Position numbers and translations under genes: made by a program. The notes below the pieces were generated by a model. That model worked only from the letters and a program-made list of their open reading frames with translations, made no database searches and had not been told where the DNA came from. Below, piece after piece: positions 1-13,368 of a stretch of DNA of 64,000 nucleotides. Position 1 is the first letter of the stretch. Every line of letters starts with the position of its first letter. This DNA comes from Amycolatopsis sp. A133 (GTDB taxonomy: Bacteria > Actinomycetota > Actinomycetes > Mycobacteriales > Pseudonocardiaceae): positions 1-64,000 of the forward strand of contig NZ_JAVHJU010000046.1 in the NCBI RefSeq assembly GCF_031082405.1, given 5' to 3'.

Positions 1-66
1 CGGCCCGACCCCGCCTGAGCGATACCACCCTCCATCACCACAGCCTGACCAGCACAAACCACGATG

Positions 67-88
67 AAACAACCCCATTGGGGCGTTT
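67..88. terminator. Short bidirectional terminator hairpin
   Basis: AAAC/GTTT and CCCC/GGGG arms (67-70, 73-76, 80-83, 85-88) surround an ATT loop. Read on the minus strand the stem is followed by TTGTTT, so it suits termination of the minus-strand gene that ends at 101. It could equally serve a plus-strand gene lying left of the window. Confidence 0.5.
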
Positions 89-100
89 GGGTCGGCCGGG

Positions 101-916
101 CTACCCGCTGACCTGGGCCGCCGGGGTCTGGTGCAACGACAGGTCCTGGCCGGCGGCGGGATCCCCGGCCCACGCGCCCGACTCCGCCGTCCACGTCTGT
201 CCGGCGAAACTCACCTTGTCCACCCCCAGCGCCTCCGCGCGGCCGACGAGCCACGCCGCGTACGTCCAGCCCCGGGCCGCCGGGTGGGGGCCGCTCACGC
301 CCGCCGTGCCCAGCTCCTCCGTGGCCGCTCCGGCGACGTCCGCGGGGGCCGCCAGGGTCAGGTTGCGGCACGTCAGCGCCGCCGGGAACTGGCCGTTGAA
401 CGCCGCCGCCATGGCTCGGGACTGGGGCTCCCACTGCGCGTACGCGTCCGGGACGCCGGAGCGCTGGACCGCCTGGGCCGCCTCGGTGATCGGCAGCGTC
501 TCCCAGTTCGGCAGCTTCTCGAGTTTCTCGTAGAACTCCGTTGCCGCGTAAACCGGGTCGCGCAGCTGCGCGATCGTGCCCCAGCCCTGGCTGGGCCGCT
601 GCTGGAACAGCCCGACCGAGTCGCGGTCACCGCCCTCGAGGTTGCGCAGCTTCGACTCCTGCAACGCCGTCGCCAGCGCCACCGTCGCCGCGTGGGCGGG
701 CAGGCCCAGCTTCGTGCCCACCGCGGCGATCGTAGCGGCGTTGTTCATCTGCTCCGGGGTGAACGTGTACGCCGACGCGTCGTCACCCGGCAACGCCACC
801 GTGCACCCCGGCGTCCGCACCGAGCCGCGCGTCAGCGCCACCACCACGACGATCCCCGCGACCAGCACGACGACCGCCCCCAGGACCATGGCCAGCTTGA
901 GGCCACAACCGCGCAC
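101..916 (-). CDS. Membrane-anchored lysozyme-fold (transglycosylase-like) protein
   Basis: 271-residue protein of unproven function. One N-terminal membrane segment (about residues 8-28) is followed by an extracytoplasmic domain. Residues 84-113 carry an ALQESKL...GLFQQRPSQGWG pattern. This resembles the catalytic-Glu block (Glu87) and the GLFQ strand of lytic transglycosylases. Actinomycetes carry many such conserved proteins, often annotated only as hypothetical or 'heavy metal transporter'. The GTG start at 916 is preceded by GGGGAGG. The gene stands alone, 65 nt downstream of the PHP gene, and is followed by a terminator. A peptidoglycan-cleaving role is inferred from the fold only. Confidence 0.7.
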   Translation of the reverse strand: MRGCGLKLAMVLGAVVVLVAGIVVVVALTRGSVRTPGCTVALPGDDASAYTFTPEQMNNAATIAAVGTKLGLPAHAATVALATALQESKLRNLEGGDRDSVGLFQQRPSQGWGTIAQLRDPVYAATEFYEKLEKLPNWETLPITEAAQAVQRSGVPDAYAQWEPQSRAMAAAFNGQFPAALTCRNLTLAAPADVAGAATEELGTAGVSGPHPAARGWTYAAWLVGRAEALGVDKVSFAGQTWTAESGAWAGDPAAGQDLSLHQTPAAQVSG

Positions 917-981
917 CCTGCCTCCCCGTCACCCGTTCGCACCAGTCTCCCAAAAGGAGGACGCGGTGCACCGGGCGAGGT

Positions 982-2490
982 TCAGTGGCCGGTGCCGAGG
1001 AAGATCGGGTTGGACATCGCCACCATCGCGTTCGGGACCGTCGTGTTCGGGCCGCCGGACGGGCGGCGGACCTCGACGCGGACCCAGCGGCTGTAGCGGG
1101 GGTAGGTCGTCCAGGTGACCGTGGCCGCGCCGGAGTCCCCGATGCTTTCGGTGTGCTCCGGGCCGAGCTGGTCGAGGAACGTCACCGTCGTCCCCGGCAC
1201 CCCGGCGACGACCGCCTTGACGGTCACGGGTGTTCCGGTGCCCGCGGCGAGCCGGTCGCCGATGCCCGCGCTCGTGCCGCCGCCCGAGACCGTGAAGTCG
1301 AGCTGGACCGCCGCCGACTCCGCCAGCCACGACCGGCCCGCCTTCAGCCCGGCCAGGAGCTCTTGGCGGCGCAGCCGGTCGGCGAGCACGACGGTGTGCG
1401 GCAGCGCCACGCGCTGGTCCGGGTTGTGCGCGTCGGAGTCGCCGATCGCCGGGATGAAACGGCCGCCGCGCAGCAGGCCGTCCCAGTGGGTGACGCTCGC
1501 CTCGTCGTCCTGGGTCCACGGGCCGTTCCACACCTCGACCAGGTCGGCGAGCTCGTAGGCGAATTCGTAGGTGCAGCCGAAGCAGTTGGCGAACGGGTGC
1601 GCCGCGGTGACGAGGCCGCCGACGCGGTGCACCTGGTCGGTGAAGCGCCGGAAGTCCCGCGGGTCGGCCGCGCGGTAGCGCCAGTCGATCCACGTGCCGG
1701 CGGGCAGGCCGATCGCGGGCCAGTGCCCGGACCGGGTCGTCACCTCTTCGCCGTTGAGGATCAGCAGGTCGTCGGTCGCGTGGTTCCCCCAGATCAGCTG
1801 GGAGCTGGCGGTGTTGTGGTCGGTGGAGACGATGAAGTCGAGGCCGGCGGCGCGGGCGTCGGCGACCAGCTGCTCCGGCGTGCGGCGGCCGTCGGAGTGG
1901 ACGGTGTGCAGGTGGCTGTCGCCCCGGTACCAGGCGCGGCCGCGCTCACGGGCGGGCGCGGCCGGCGGCGCCGGGTTCGGCACGAAGGGTGCGCCGTCCG
2001 GGCCGAAGCTGAGCGTGATGTCCACCCGGTAGTTCAAGCCCTGCGGCGCAACGGTGTACGGCCCCAGGACGACGTGCCACCGGCCGGGCCGGATCGGGCC
2101 GGCGAGGTAGCCGGGCGTGGCCTCGGACGCGCTGATCGAGAACCGGTCGCGGAAGCCGCCCGACCAGCCGCGGAAGCCGCGCGCGTTGCCCAGGTCGTGG
2201 CCTTCGGGGCCGAAGATGCCGATGTCGCACGCGTTCCCGCGGGTGCCGGCGGGCACGGGAGGCCGGTCGTAGGAGTAAACGACGTCGATCTGCCGGACGC
2301 CCCGCGGGACGTCGACGGGCAGGTAGTACCAGTCCGGCACGTCCGGCTTCAGGGTGCCGGTGACGGTCCGGGTCTGGCTGCCGGCGCCGCCCGGCTGGTC
2401 GGCGAACGCGACGCCGGGCAGCATCCCCGCCGCCGCGGCCACCCCACCGGCGCGCAGCAGCGTCCGGCGGCTGAAGTCCCCAGCATTCAT
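982..2490 (-). CDS. Tat-exported PHP-domain (CehA/McbA-type) metallophosphoesterase
   Basis: 502 residues. The N-terminus SRRTLLRAGGVAAAAG is a twin-arginine signal, so the enzyme is probably exported folded. Residues about 188-225 hold the PHP metal motif DSHLHTVHSDG and, further on, STDHN. These are the histidines and aspartates that bind the metal cluster in this superfamily. A beta-rich N-terminal domain precedes the PHP domain, and a C-terminal beta-sandwich follows it. The ATG at 2490 was chosen over the upstream GTG at 2514 because GGAGG lies 5 nt before it. Related CehA-type proteins hydrolyse phosphate or carbamate esters; the substrate here is unknown. No operon partner is visible. 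Confidence 0.85.
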   Translation of the reverse strand: MNAGDFSRRTLLRAGGVAAAAGMLPGVAFADQPGGAGSQTRTVTGTLKPDVPDWYYLPVDVPRGVRQIDVVYSYDRPPVPAGTRGNACDIGIFGPEGHDLGNARGFRGWSGGFRDRFSISASEATPGYLAGPIRPGRWHVVLGPYTVAPQGLNYRVDITLSFGPDGAPFVPNPAPPAAPARERGRAWYRGDSHLHTVHSDGRRTPEQLVADARAAGLDFIVSTDHNTASSQLIWGNHATDDLLILNGEEVTTRSGHWPAIGLPAGTWIDWRYRAADPRDFRRFTDQVHRVGGLVTAAHPFANCFGCTYEFAYELADLVEVWNGPWTQDDEASVTHWDGLLRGGRFIPAIGDSDAHNPDQRVALPHTVVLADRLRRQELLAGLKAGRSWLAESAAVQLDFTVSGGGTSAGIGDRLAAGTGTPVTVKAVVAGVPGTTVTFLDQLGPEHTESIGDSGAATVTWTTYPRYSRWVRVEVRRPSGGPNTTVPNAMVAMSNPIFLGTGH

Positions 2491-2580
2491 GCGTACCTCC
2501 GCATCGAAAGACACTCCGACGCTAGGCGGGCCACGCGGGGCCGGACAAGAAACCGGCGGTGAACTTTCGGCGGTTCCCGC

Positions 2581-2907
2581 TCAGGCCTTGGTGCGTTTCG
2601 CCAGGATCTTCGCGAGCGCGACAACGGTCAAGGCGGCGGCCAGCCCGAGCCGCGTGACGTCGACCGCGGGCACCCAGGTCACCGAGCCGGCCCGCACGAC
2701 GAAGGCGCCCGCCGGCCGGGCGAGCACCCCGAACCCGGCACCCTCCCGCACCGGCAGCGCACCGGTGTCGTCCGCGCCGCCGCCCCCACCGCCGAAGACG
2801 GCCGCGGCCGGGATCACGACGACGCCGTCGCGCTCGACCGGTTCGCCGTAGACCAGCCGGGCGGAAAAGATGTCCCGCGCGGCCGACGCCACCTGCCCCA
2901 GTTTCAT
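2581..2907 (-). CDS. GerW/YtfJ-family small membrane-associated protein
   Basis: 108 residues. The sequence ARDIFSARLVYGEPVERDGVVVIP followed by a glycine run (AAVFGGGGGG) is characteristic of the GerW/YtfJ family. These are sporulation or germination-linked proteins in Bacillus and of unknown role in actinomycetes. The C-terminus has a hydrophobic helix (about residues 83-103) ending in basic residues, so it probably sits at the membrane. The ATG at 2907 was preferred over the ATG at 3012 because family homology begins there and GGCGGG precedes it. It lies 90 nt upstream of the PHP gene on the same strand, without obvious coupling. Confidence 0.75.
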   Translation of the reverse strand: MKLGQVASAARDIFSARLVYGEPVERDGVVVIPAAAVFGGGGGGADDTGALPVREGAGFGVLARPAGAFVVRAGSVTWVPAVDVTRLGLAAALTVVALAKILAKRTKA

Positions 2908-3050
2908 CCCGCCGTCCTGGCCCGGGCCGGCCCGCGTGCGCACCTCCCGCCGAGCTGTCCACTGTGGCCGGTGCCGCCCGGCCGGTTCGCCGTCCCGCGC
3001 AAGAACGTTCACGGAATCGGTGCAGCGATGTATCCGGTTTTTTCACCGCT

Positions 3051-3080
3051 TTGACGGCCACCGTCCGATCGCTGCATTCT
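3051..3080 (+). promoter_or_regulatory. Housekeeping-type promoter of a possible small RNA
   Basis: TTGACG (3051-3056) and CATTCT (3075-3080) are separated by 18 nt, close to the actinobacterial principal-sigma consensus. No start codon with a ribosome site follows in a long frame, but an intrinsic terminator lies about 160 nt downstream. Confidence 0.4.
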
Positions 3081-3086
3081 GGCGCC

Positions 3087-3273
3087 GACGGGGAGGGACT
3101 CGACGGCGGCCGGCTACGCGCTGCGCGGCGACGACGGCACCCGGTCGTCCGCCGGACGGTCGAGGTCGACTGCGGCGCGGGGCTCGCGAAGCGGTACGTC
3201 CTGGAGGCGCCCCTGCGCTGACCCACCCGGAGCAGCGGGCCGGCACTTCGTCGGGGGGTGCCGGCCCGTCGTT
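3087..3273 (+). ncRNA. Candidate intergenic small RNA (about 185 nt)
   Basis: The 2908-3365 gap holds a promoter-like sequence and, about 160 nt downstream, a strong terminator, with no convincing gene between them. Two frames have coding-like third positions in different halves: AGYALRGDDGT, then TVEVDCGAGLAKRYVLEAPLR ending at 3221. A frameshifted small-gene remnant is therefore the main alternative. It resembles no RNA family I can name. Confidence 0.25.
3237..3273 (+). terminator. Intrinsic terminator
   Basis: GGGCCGGCAC (3237-3246) pairs perfectly with GTGCCGGCCC (3258-3267) across an 11-nt loop, followed by GTCGTTT. It ends the possible small RNA, or the frameshifted ORF that stops at 3221. 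Confidence 0.7.
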
Positions 3274-3365
3274 TCGCACGATCGGGTGTAAATACGGGGT
3301 ATCCGGGGCACCCGTCGGCAACACCTGTGCTCCACGAGGAGCGCGCCGTATGAGGGGAGACCGCG

Positions 3366-3605
3366 ATGACCTTCGACTTTGTCAGCCGCTGGCTGGGCAG
3401 GCATCGCGACCGTCCCGGCGTCACCGTGGACCTGGCGTGCGGTGGCCGCGTCACGCTGCGTGAGATCGACGGCCGGCCGGTGCTGGCGGTCACCACCGCG
3501 CCCGGGCCGGACGGCCGCTGCGACGTCGCCGCCGTCCCGTTGTCGGAAGCCGAACGCCGCGAGCTGGGCCAGGTCCTCGAGTCGGACGTCCTGCTCGCCT
3601 CCTGA
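3366..3605 (+). CDS. Small conserved-type hypothetical protein
   Basis: 79 residues, soluble, with no family I recognise. It reads as a small beta-strand domain (VTVDLACGGRVTLREIDGRPVLAV) followed by an acidic helix (LSEAERRELGQVLES). The ATG is preceded by AGGGGAG. About 65 nt upstream is GTGTAAATACGGGGTAT. Its GGGTAT element (3297-3302) resembles the -10 of stress sigma factors (SigB/SigF type), but no well-spaced GTTT -35 is present, so stress control is only a suggestion. Confidence 0.6.
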   Translation: MTFDFVSRWLGRHRDRPGVTVDLACGGRVTLREIDGRPVLAVTTAPGPDGRCDVAAVPLSEAERRELGQVLESDVLLAS

Positions 3606-3851
3606 TCGCCCGCGCGTCACCCGCCGTTCGCGCGTGCTTGGGGTGCTTTGTCGCAGACCTCGCGTGAAAACGGGTCAGCGCGCTGTGGCGCGGGTCGCTT
3701 TTTGTCGGGTTCCCACAACTCAGCCGCCCCGGCATGCGCCATCGCGGACATTGGTCCTCCCGCCGTCATCCACCAGGGTGTAAACAGGTGCAGGCGACGT
3801 TCCAGGACAGGTACGTCGCCTTCTGCGCGTGGTACTTGGGAGGCTCAGCCG

Positions 3852-9320
<5,469 letters not shown>

Positions 9321-9322
9321 CC

Positions 9323-9354
9323 TGAGCCGAGCTTTCACGTGAAAGCTCGGCTCA
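9323..9354. terminator. 32-nt perfect palindrome with parS-like core (copy 1)
   Basis: A perfect, loopless inverted repeat beginning 2 nt after the carboxylase stop. Its central 18 nt, AGCTTTCACGTGAAAGCT, are shared with the next palindrome. The core TTTCACGTGAAA equals the centre of chromosomal parS (GTTTCACGTGAAAC), with C/G in place of the outer G/C pair. As RNA it would form a strong hairpin, so termination is the simplest role. Confidence 0.7.
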
Positions 9355-9363
9355 CCACGCCCC

Positions 9364-9399
9364 CGAGGGCGGAGCTTTCACGTGAAAGCTCCGCCCTCG
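9364..9399. terminator. 36-nt perfect palindrome with parS-like core (copy 2)
   Basis: A second perfect inverted repeat, 9 nt after the first. It shares the same 18-nt centre AGCTTTCACGTGAAAGCT but has different, still perfectly paired, outer arms (CGAGGGCGG/CCGCCCTCG). Different arms around one core argue for selection on both the core and the ability to pair. Confidence 0.7.
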
Positions 9400-9528
9400 A
9401 CGTTTCCCGGGGTTCGCGACTTTCGGGGGTATGGCCCCATCGCGGCGGGCGGACACACTGTGCGTGCCGGTACGGTGACCACGGGTTCCGACCGGACCTC
9501 CATCCGTGCGGCGTGAGGAGATCCCCCG

Positions 9529-10845
9529 ATGGCGTCAAGGTCCCTGTCCCGGCTCGCCCTCGCGGCGACCGGGGTGCTGCTCACCACCCTGCTCGGCGGC
9601 ACCGCCACCGCGCAGGCGGCGGACACGCCGGTGTTCTGGCGCGTCCCGGCCACCCCCGCCCAGGCGCAGGCGCTGGCCGCGGCCGGATTCGACGTCGAAG
9701 AAGGGGACGCCGGCAGCGTCAACGTCGTCGGCGGCCAGGCCGTCGCCGGGAAGCTGCGGGCGCTCGGCTTCCGGCCCTCGTTCTTCGACACCGTCTACAA
9801 GGAACTGCCGGCCCGGACCAACAGCCTGGCCGCGGACACCTACTACGGCGGGTACCGGACCGTCACCGCGCACGAGAACCACCTCGCGCAGGTCGCCTCG
9901 GCGCACCCCGACCTGGCCACGAAGTACACGATCGGCCAGTCGTGGAAGAAGACGAAGGGCCAGGGCGGCCACGACATCCAGGCCATCTGCCTGACGAAGA
10001 AGCAGGCCGGCGACTGCACGCTGTCGACGACGTCGGCCAAGCCGAAGTTCTTCCTGATGGGCCAGATCCACGCCCGCGAGCTGTCCACCGGCGAGCTCGC
10101 CTGGCGCTGGATCGACTACCTCGCCGACGGCTACGCCACCGACGCCACCGCGAAGTCCATTCTGGACACCACCGAGGTGTGGGTGGTGCCGATCGCCAAC
10201 CCCGACGGCGTCGACATCGTCGCCTCCGGCGGGAACTCGCCGAAGCTGCAGCGCAAGAACGCCAACAACTCCCGGGGCTGCAGTGGCACGAGCATCGGCG
10301 TCGACCTCAACCGCAACTCCACGTTCAAGTGGGGCGGCGACTCCAACTCGGCCTGTTCCGAGACCTACCAGGGCGTGAGCGCGGGTTCCGAGCCCGAGGT
10401 GCAGGCACTGGAGAAGCTGGCCCGCGCGATCTTCCCGGACCAGCGCGGCACCGGCAACAACGACCCGGCGCCGTCGACGGCCAAGGGCACGATGATCACG
10501 CTGCACAGCTACGGCAACGACATCATCATCCCGTGGGGCTTCACCCAGGCCACCTCGCCGAACGACGCGCAGTACCGCCGGCTCGGCGCGAAGTACTCCG
10601 CGTCCAACGGCTACCTCGTCGGCACCAACGAGGAGACCGTCGGCTACGACACGACCGGCACCACCGACGACTTCACGTACGGCGAACTCGGCGTCGCCAG
10701 CGTGACGTTCGAGGTCGGCAGTTCGAGCGGCACGTGCGGCGGTTTCCTGCCGCGCTACACCTGCGTGGACAGCACCTTCTGGCCGAAGAACAAGGGCGCG
10801 TTCATCACCGCCGCCAAGGCCGCGGCGGCGCCGTACCAGCAGTGA
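9529..10845 (+). CDS. Secreted zinc carboxypeptidase, family M14
   Basis: 438 residues with a Sec signal peptide (about 1-30, ending near TAQA). An N-terminal prodomain-like region (about 31-100) precedes the M14 catalytic domain. Zinc ligands are visible as His181 and Glu184 (IHARE) and His326 (TLHSYG). The catalytic Glu395 lies in TFEVGSSSG, and VDLNRN forms part of the substrate pocket. The enzyme would remove C-terminal residues from peptides outside the cell. The ATG has GAGGAG upstream. It converges with the methyltransferase gene with a 1-nt gap. Confidence 0.92.
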   Translation: MASRSLSRLALAATGVLLTTLLGGTATAQAADTPVFWRVPATPAQAQALAAAGFDVEEGDAGSVNVVGGQAVAGKLRALGFRPSFFDTVYKELPARTNSLAADTYYGGYRTVTAHENHLAQVASAHPDLATKYTIGQSWKKTKGQGGHDIQAICLTKKQAGDCTLSTTSAKPKFFLMGQIHARELSTGELAWRWIDYLADGYATDATAKSILDTTEVWVVPIANPDGVDIVASGGNSPKLQRKNANNSRGCSGTSIGVDLNRNSTFKWGGDSNSACSETYQGVSAGSEPEVQALEKLARAIFPDQRGTGNNDPAPSTAKGTMITLHSYGNDIIIPWGFTQATSPNDAQYRRLGAKYSASNGYLVGTNEETVGYDTTGTTDDFTYGELGVASVTFEVGSSSGTCGGFLPRYTCVDSTFWPKNKGAFITAAKAAAAPYQQ

Positions 10846-10846
10846 T

Positions 10847-11884
10847 TCACGGCCGGCAGGCGTAGATGCAGTTCTGCGGGCGCGGGGAGCCGAGCACTTC
10901 GACGTGCCGGAACCCCGCGTCCGCGAGCATTTCCGACGCCGTTTCCGTACCCCACATGGCCCCCAGCGCGGCACCGCCCTCGGCCAGCGACGTCGTCGTG
11001 CAGTACATCAGGCTGATCGAGTAGCACAGCGCGGCCAGCGGGTTGCCGACGTTCTTCGCCACGTCGCTGGAGAAGTTGGTGTCGACCATGAAGAACAGGC
11101 CGTCCGGCGCCAGCGCACCGCGGATCCGGCGCAGCACGACGTCCGGGCGGTCCTGGTCGTGGATCGCGTCGAACGCGGTGATGACGTCGTAGGGCGGATC
11201 GGCGGTGAGCTCGGCGGCGTCTCCGACGGCGAAGCCGGTGTTCGGCAGTCCCGCCGTGGTTTCGCGGGCTTGGTCGACCACGCCCGCGTTGATGTCCAGG
11301 CCGGTGAAGCGGGAAGCGGGAAACGCGCGGGCGGCGACGGCGATCGCGTGGCCGGTGCCGCAGCCGAGGTCCAAGACGCGGGCCCCCGCGGTGAGCCGCT
11401 CCTTGAGGTCGGGGACCGCGCCGAAGAAGCCGTCCACCAGGTGCTCGCGGTAGACGTGCTTCCAGCTGTCGCCGGTTTTCGCGCCGAGGGTCTCGAGGTA
11501 GGGCCCGTAGGCCGACCTCGGGACGCCGCCGCCTTCGGCGAACGCGCGTTCCAGGCCGGGCAGGATGCCGGTGAACGCCGACAGCGTCAGCAGCGACGGC
11601 ATCAGGTTCGACGCCGTCTCGCCGAGCAGGAACTTCGCGTGCTCCGGCGGGAAGGTGTAGTCCCGGCCGTCGTAGGTGAAGATGCCACCGGTGACCATGG
11701 CGCCGAGCCACTCGCGGACGTAGCGCTCCTGGAGCCCGGCGCGTTCGGCGAGGCCCGCGCTGGTGGCGGGCCCGCGGGCGGCCGCGGCGAAGAGGCCGGT
11801 GCGGTGCCCGAGGCCGATCAGCATGGTGAGCGCGCTGCCCGTCATGGTCGCGGTCAGGTGCTCGGCGAAGTCCTTCTCCTCCAT
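10847..11884 (-). CDS. SAM-dependent methyltransferase with N-terminal winged-helix domain
   Basis: 345 residues. An N-terminal all-helical region (FAEHLTATMTGSALTMLIGLGHRTGLF) resembles the dimerising winged-helix domain of small-molecule methyltransferases. SAM motif I, VLDLGCGTGHAIAVA, lies near residue 170-185, followed by the acidic strand FTGLDINAG. Substrate unknown. The ATG at 11884 was chosen because family homology starts there. There is no Shine-Dalgarno sequence, but TACGCT lies 8 nt upstream of the ATG, which suggests a leaderless transcript. No pathway partner is adjacent. Confidence 0.85.
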   Translation of the reverse strand: MEEKDFAEHLTATMTGSALTMLIGLGHRTGLFAAAARGPATSAGLAERAGLQERYVREWLGAMVTGGIFTYDGRDYTFPPEHAKFLLGETASNLMPSLLTLSAFTGILPGLERAFAEGGGVPRSAYGPYLETLGAKTGDSWKHVYREHLVDGFFGAVPDLKERLTAGARVLDLGCGTGHAIAVAARAFPASRFTGLDINAGVVDQARETTAGLPNTGFAVGDAAELTADPPYDVITAFDAIHDQDRPDVVLRRIRGALAPDGLFFMVDTNFSSDVAKNVGNPLAALCYSISLMYCTTTSLAEGGAALGAMWGTETASEMLADAGFRHVEVLGSPRPQNCIYACRP

Positions 11885-12130
11885 GTGGGCAGAGCGTACT
11901 CCACCGAGGATGAGTGTCCGATGTGGACGGACCGTCGGGCGGGAAGCTGCACGAACGGGCGCAAAACCAGCGCGACCGGGCGTAACCGGCACGGCCCGAC
12001 GCCAGGCACGGCCAGGCAGCACGGCCCGGCCCCGCCCCGCCCCGGCGCCAGCCGGTACCACCGGCACGACCCACTGCGGCCGCAGCCCTGCCCACCCGGG
12101 CAACCACGGCGGCCGCCCAGCAGCCACAGC

Positions 12131-12181
12131 CCCGGGCGGCCGCGGGCCGGCGAGGTCACCCCGCCCCTGCGGCCGCCCGGG
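12131..12181 (-). terminator. 13-bp perfect hairpin downstream of the PadR gene
   Basis: CCCGGGCGGCCGC (12131-12143) pairs with GCGGCCGCCCGGG (12169-12181) around a 25-nt loop, starting 7 nt after the PadR-gene stop. There is no U-tract. The rest of the 304-nt gap 11885-12188 is C-rich low-complexity sequence in which I see nothing else. Confidence 0.5.
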
Positions 12182-12188
12182 AGTGCCG

Positions 12189-13001
12189 TCAGGCTTCGTC
12201 GTCCTCCAAGCCGGCGTCGGCGAGGACCGCGTAAACGCGGCGGCGTGCGTCGGCGAGGATCTTCTTCACCTCGGCTACCTGCGCGTCCGTTCCGCTGTGG
12301 CCGACCTGGGCGGCCGCGCCGGAGAGCTCGCCCAGTGCGTGCCAGAGCGCGGCGAAGCGGTCGGCGCCCGGTTCCTCTTCGGGCTCCTCCCACAGCGCGG
12401 CGAACTCCGCCTCGCGCCCGGCGATGTGCTCGCGGCCCGCGTCGGTCAGCTCGGCGACGCGGCGGCCGGCCGTCTCGACCGTGTGGACCAGGCCCTCGTC
12501 CTCCAGCTGCTGCAGGATCGGGTACACCGAGCCCGGGCTGGGCCGCCACCGGTCGTGGGTGCGGCGCCGGATCTCCTGCATCAGCTGATAACCGTGCCGG
12601 GGTTCCTCGGCCAGCAGCGCCAGCACGGCCGGGCGCACCGGACGCGCCGCCGGGCGGCCGCCGCGGAACTCGCGCACCCGCTGGAAGGGGCCGCCGCCGC
12701 CGAACCAGCCGCCCGGCCCGCCGAACGACCCCGGTCCGCCCGGGAATCCGGGAAAACCGGGCGGTTGCGGCGGCTGCGGTGGGTGGGGCGGGAAGCCGCC
12801 GGGCGGCCCACCGCGGGCCAGCTCGGGGCCACCGTGCCAGTCCTCGTGCCCCGGCACCCCGTGCGGCGGCACACCGTGCCCTGGCAGACCGTGCGGCGGC
12901 CCGCCGTGGCTCGGCATGCCCTGCTCCGGGTGTCCGTGGGGGTGCCCGAAGTGCCCGCCGAACCCGGCGAAGATCCGGCCCGCTCCCGCACTCATCTCCA
13001 T
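12189..13001 (-). CDS. PadR-family regulator with long Gly/Pro/His-rich N-terminus
   Basis: 270 residues. The first ~115 are low-complexity (repeated HGGPPHG, PPQPPQPPG, GGPGG), probably disordered and possibly metal-binding through the histidines. A PadR winged helix follows: LALLAEEPRHGYQLMQEIRRR...SPGSVYPILQQLEDEGLV near 125-180. A helical C-terminal dimerisation region (about 200-265) closes the protein. PadR proteins typically repress their own gene and nearby exporters. The ATG at 13001 is preceded by GGAGG at 6-7 nt spacing, and an inverted repeat lies just upstream. The target may be only itself; no transporter is adjacent. Confidence 0.88.
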   Translation of the reverse strand: MEMSAGAGRIFAGFGGHFGHPHGHPEQGMPSHGGPPHGLPGHGVPPHGVPGHEDWHGGPELARGGPPGGFPPHPPQPPQPPGFPGFPGGPGSFGGPGGWFGGGGPFQRVREFRGGRPAARPVRPAVLALLAEEPRHGYQLMQEIRRRTHDRWRPSPGSVYPILQQLEDEGLVHTVETAGRRVAELTDAGREHIAGREAEFAALWEEPEEEPGADRFAALWHALGELSGAAAQVGHSGTDAQVAEVKKILADARRRVYAVLADAGLEDDEA

Positions 13002-13020
13002 GATGCCCTCCAAGTCGTAT

Positions 13021-13047
13021 CGGCGACATTCACACGATATATCGCCG
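13021..13047 (-). promoter_or_regulatory. Probable PadR operator overlapping its promoter
   Basis: CGGCGA (13021-13026) and TCGCCG (13042-13047) form an inverted repeat whose right part includes the palindrome CGATATATCG (13035-13044). On the minus strand, TTGCGC and TATATC sit 16 nt apart over this site, so a bound repressor would block the promoter of the PadR gene. AT-rich palindromes of this kind are usual for PadR. Confidence 0.5.
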
Positions 13048-13077
13048 CTCGATCGACGCGCAAGGCAAGCCCGGTGA

Positions 13078-13326
13078 TCAGGTGAAGTAGTGCCCGGCTT
13101 CCAGGTCTGGCCGCTCGGGCACATTTGACGGCCCGGAGGCAGCGGGGCTCGGGCTGCCCGCGACCTGAGGCGGGGTCGCGGCTCCGGATTCCGGCTCGCC
13201 CGCGGCAAGGCCGAAGCACTCCGCCGGGCTCGATTCCGGCTCGCCCGCGGCAAGGCCGAAGCACTCCGCCGAGCTCAGCAGGCTGCGCGCCGGAAACTCG
13301 ATGCCCAGCCGCACCAAGCCGCCCAC
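13078..13326 (-). CDS. Hypothetical small ORF built on a 15-residue tandem repeat
   Basis: 82 codons from a GTG 42 nt downstream of the LysR-gene stop on the same strand. It contains SSAECFGLAAGEPES followed at once by SPAECFGLAAGEPES, encoded by a 45-nt tandem repeat. The rest is Pro/Ser/Gly-rich. A GGAGG lies about 11 nt upstream of the GTG, too far to be convincing. No family recognised. It may be a real small protein or an intergenic repeat that happens to be open. Confidence 0.3.
   Translation of the reverse strand: MGGLVRLGIEFPARSLLSSAECFGLAAGEPESSPAECFGLAAGEPESGAATPPQVAGSPSPAASGPSNVPERPDLEAGHYFT
13187..13276. repeat. 45-nt tandem direct repeat, two copies
   Basis: Copies at 13187-13231 and 13232-13276 differ at a single base (G/A in the GGGCTC/GAGCTC ends). 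The period is a multiple of three and keeps the 82-codon minus-strand frame open. Confidence 0.9.
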
Positions 13327-13368
13327 CAGCGACCACCTCCAGGCCCGAAACCCGCCGGGCCACCCGGC

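Noticed and set aside
1..66. End of a plus-strand gene at about position 18 (CCC GCC TGA)
   Set aside because: Only five codons are visible, too few to claim a gene.
951..968. AAAAGGAGGACGCG followed by GTG on the plus strand
   Set aside because: The frame runs antisense through the PHP gene without coding character; the ribosome-site match is chance in the gap.
9323..9399. Interpretation as true parS sites marking the replication origin
   Set aside because: The outer G/C pair of the consensus is changed, there is no dnaA, parAB or gyrase gene nearby, and both sites lie exactly at a gene end.
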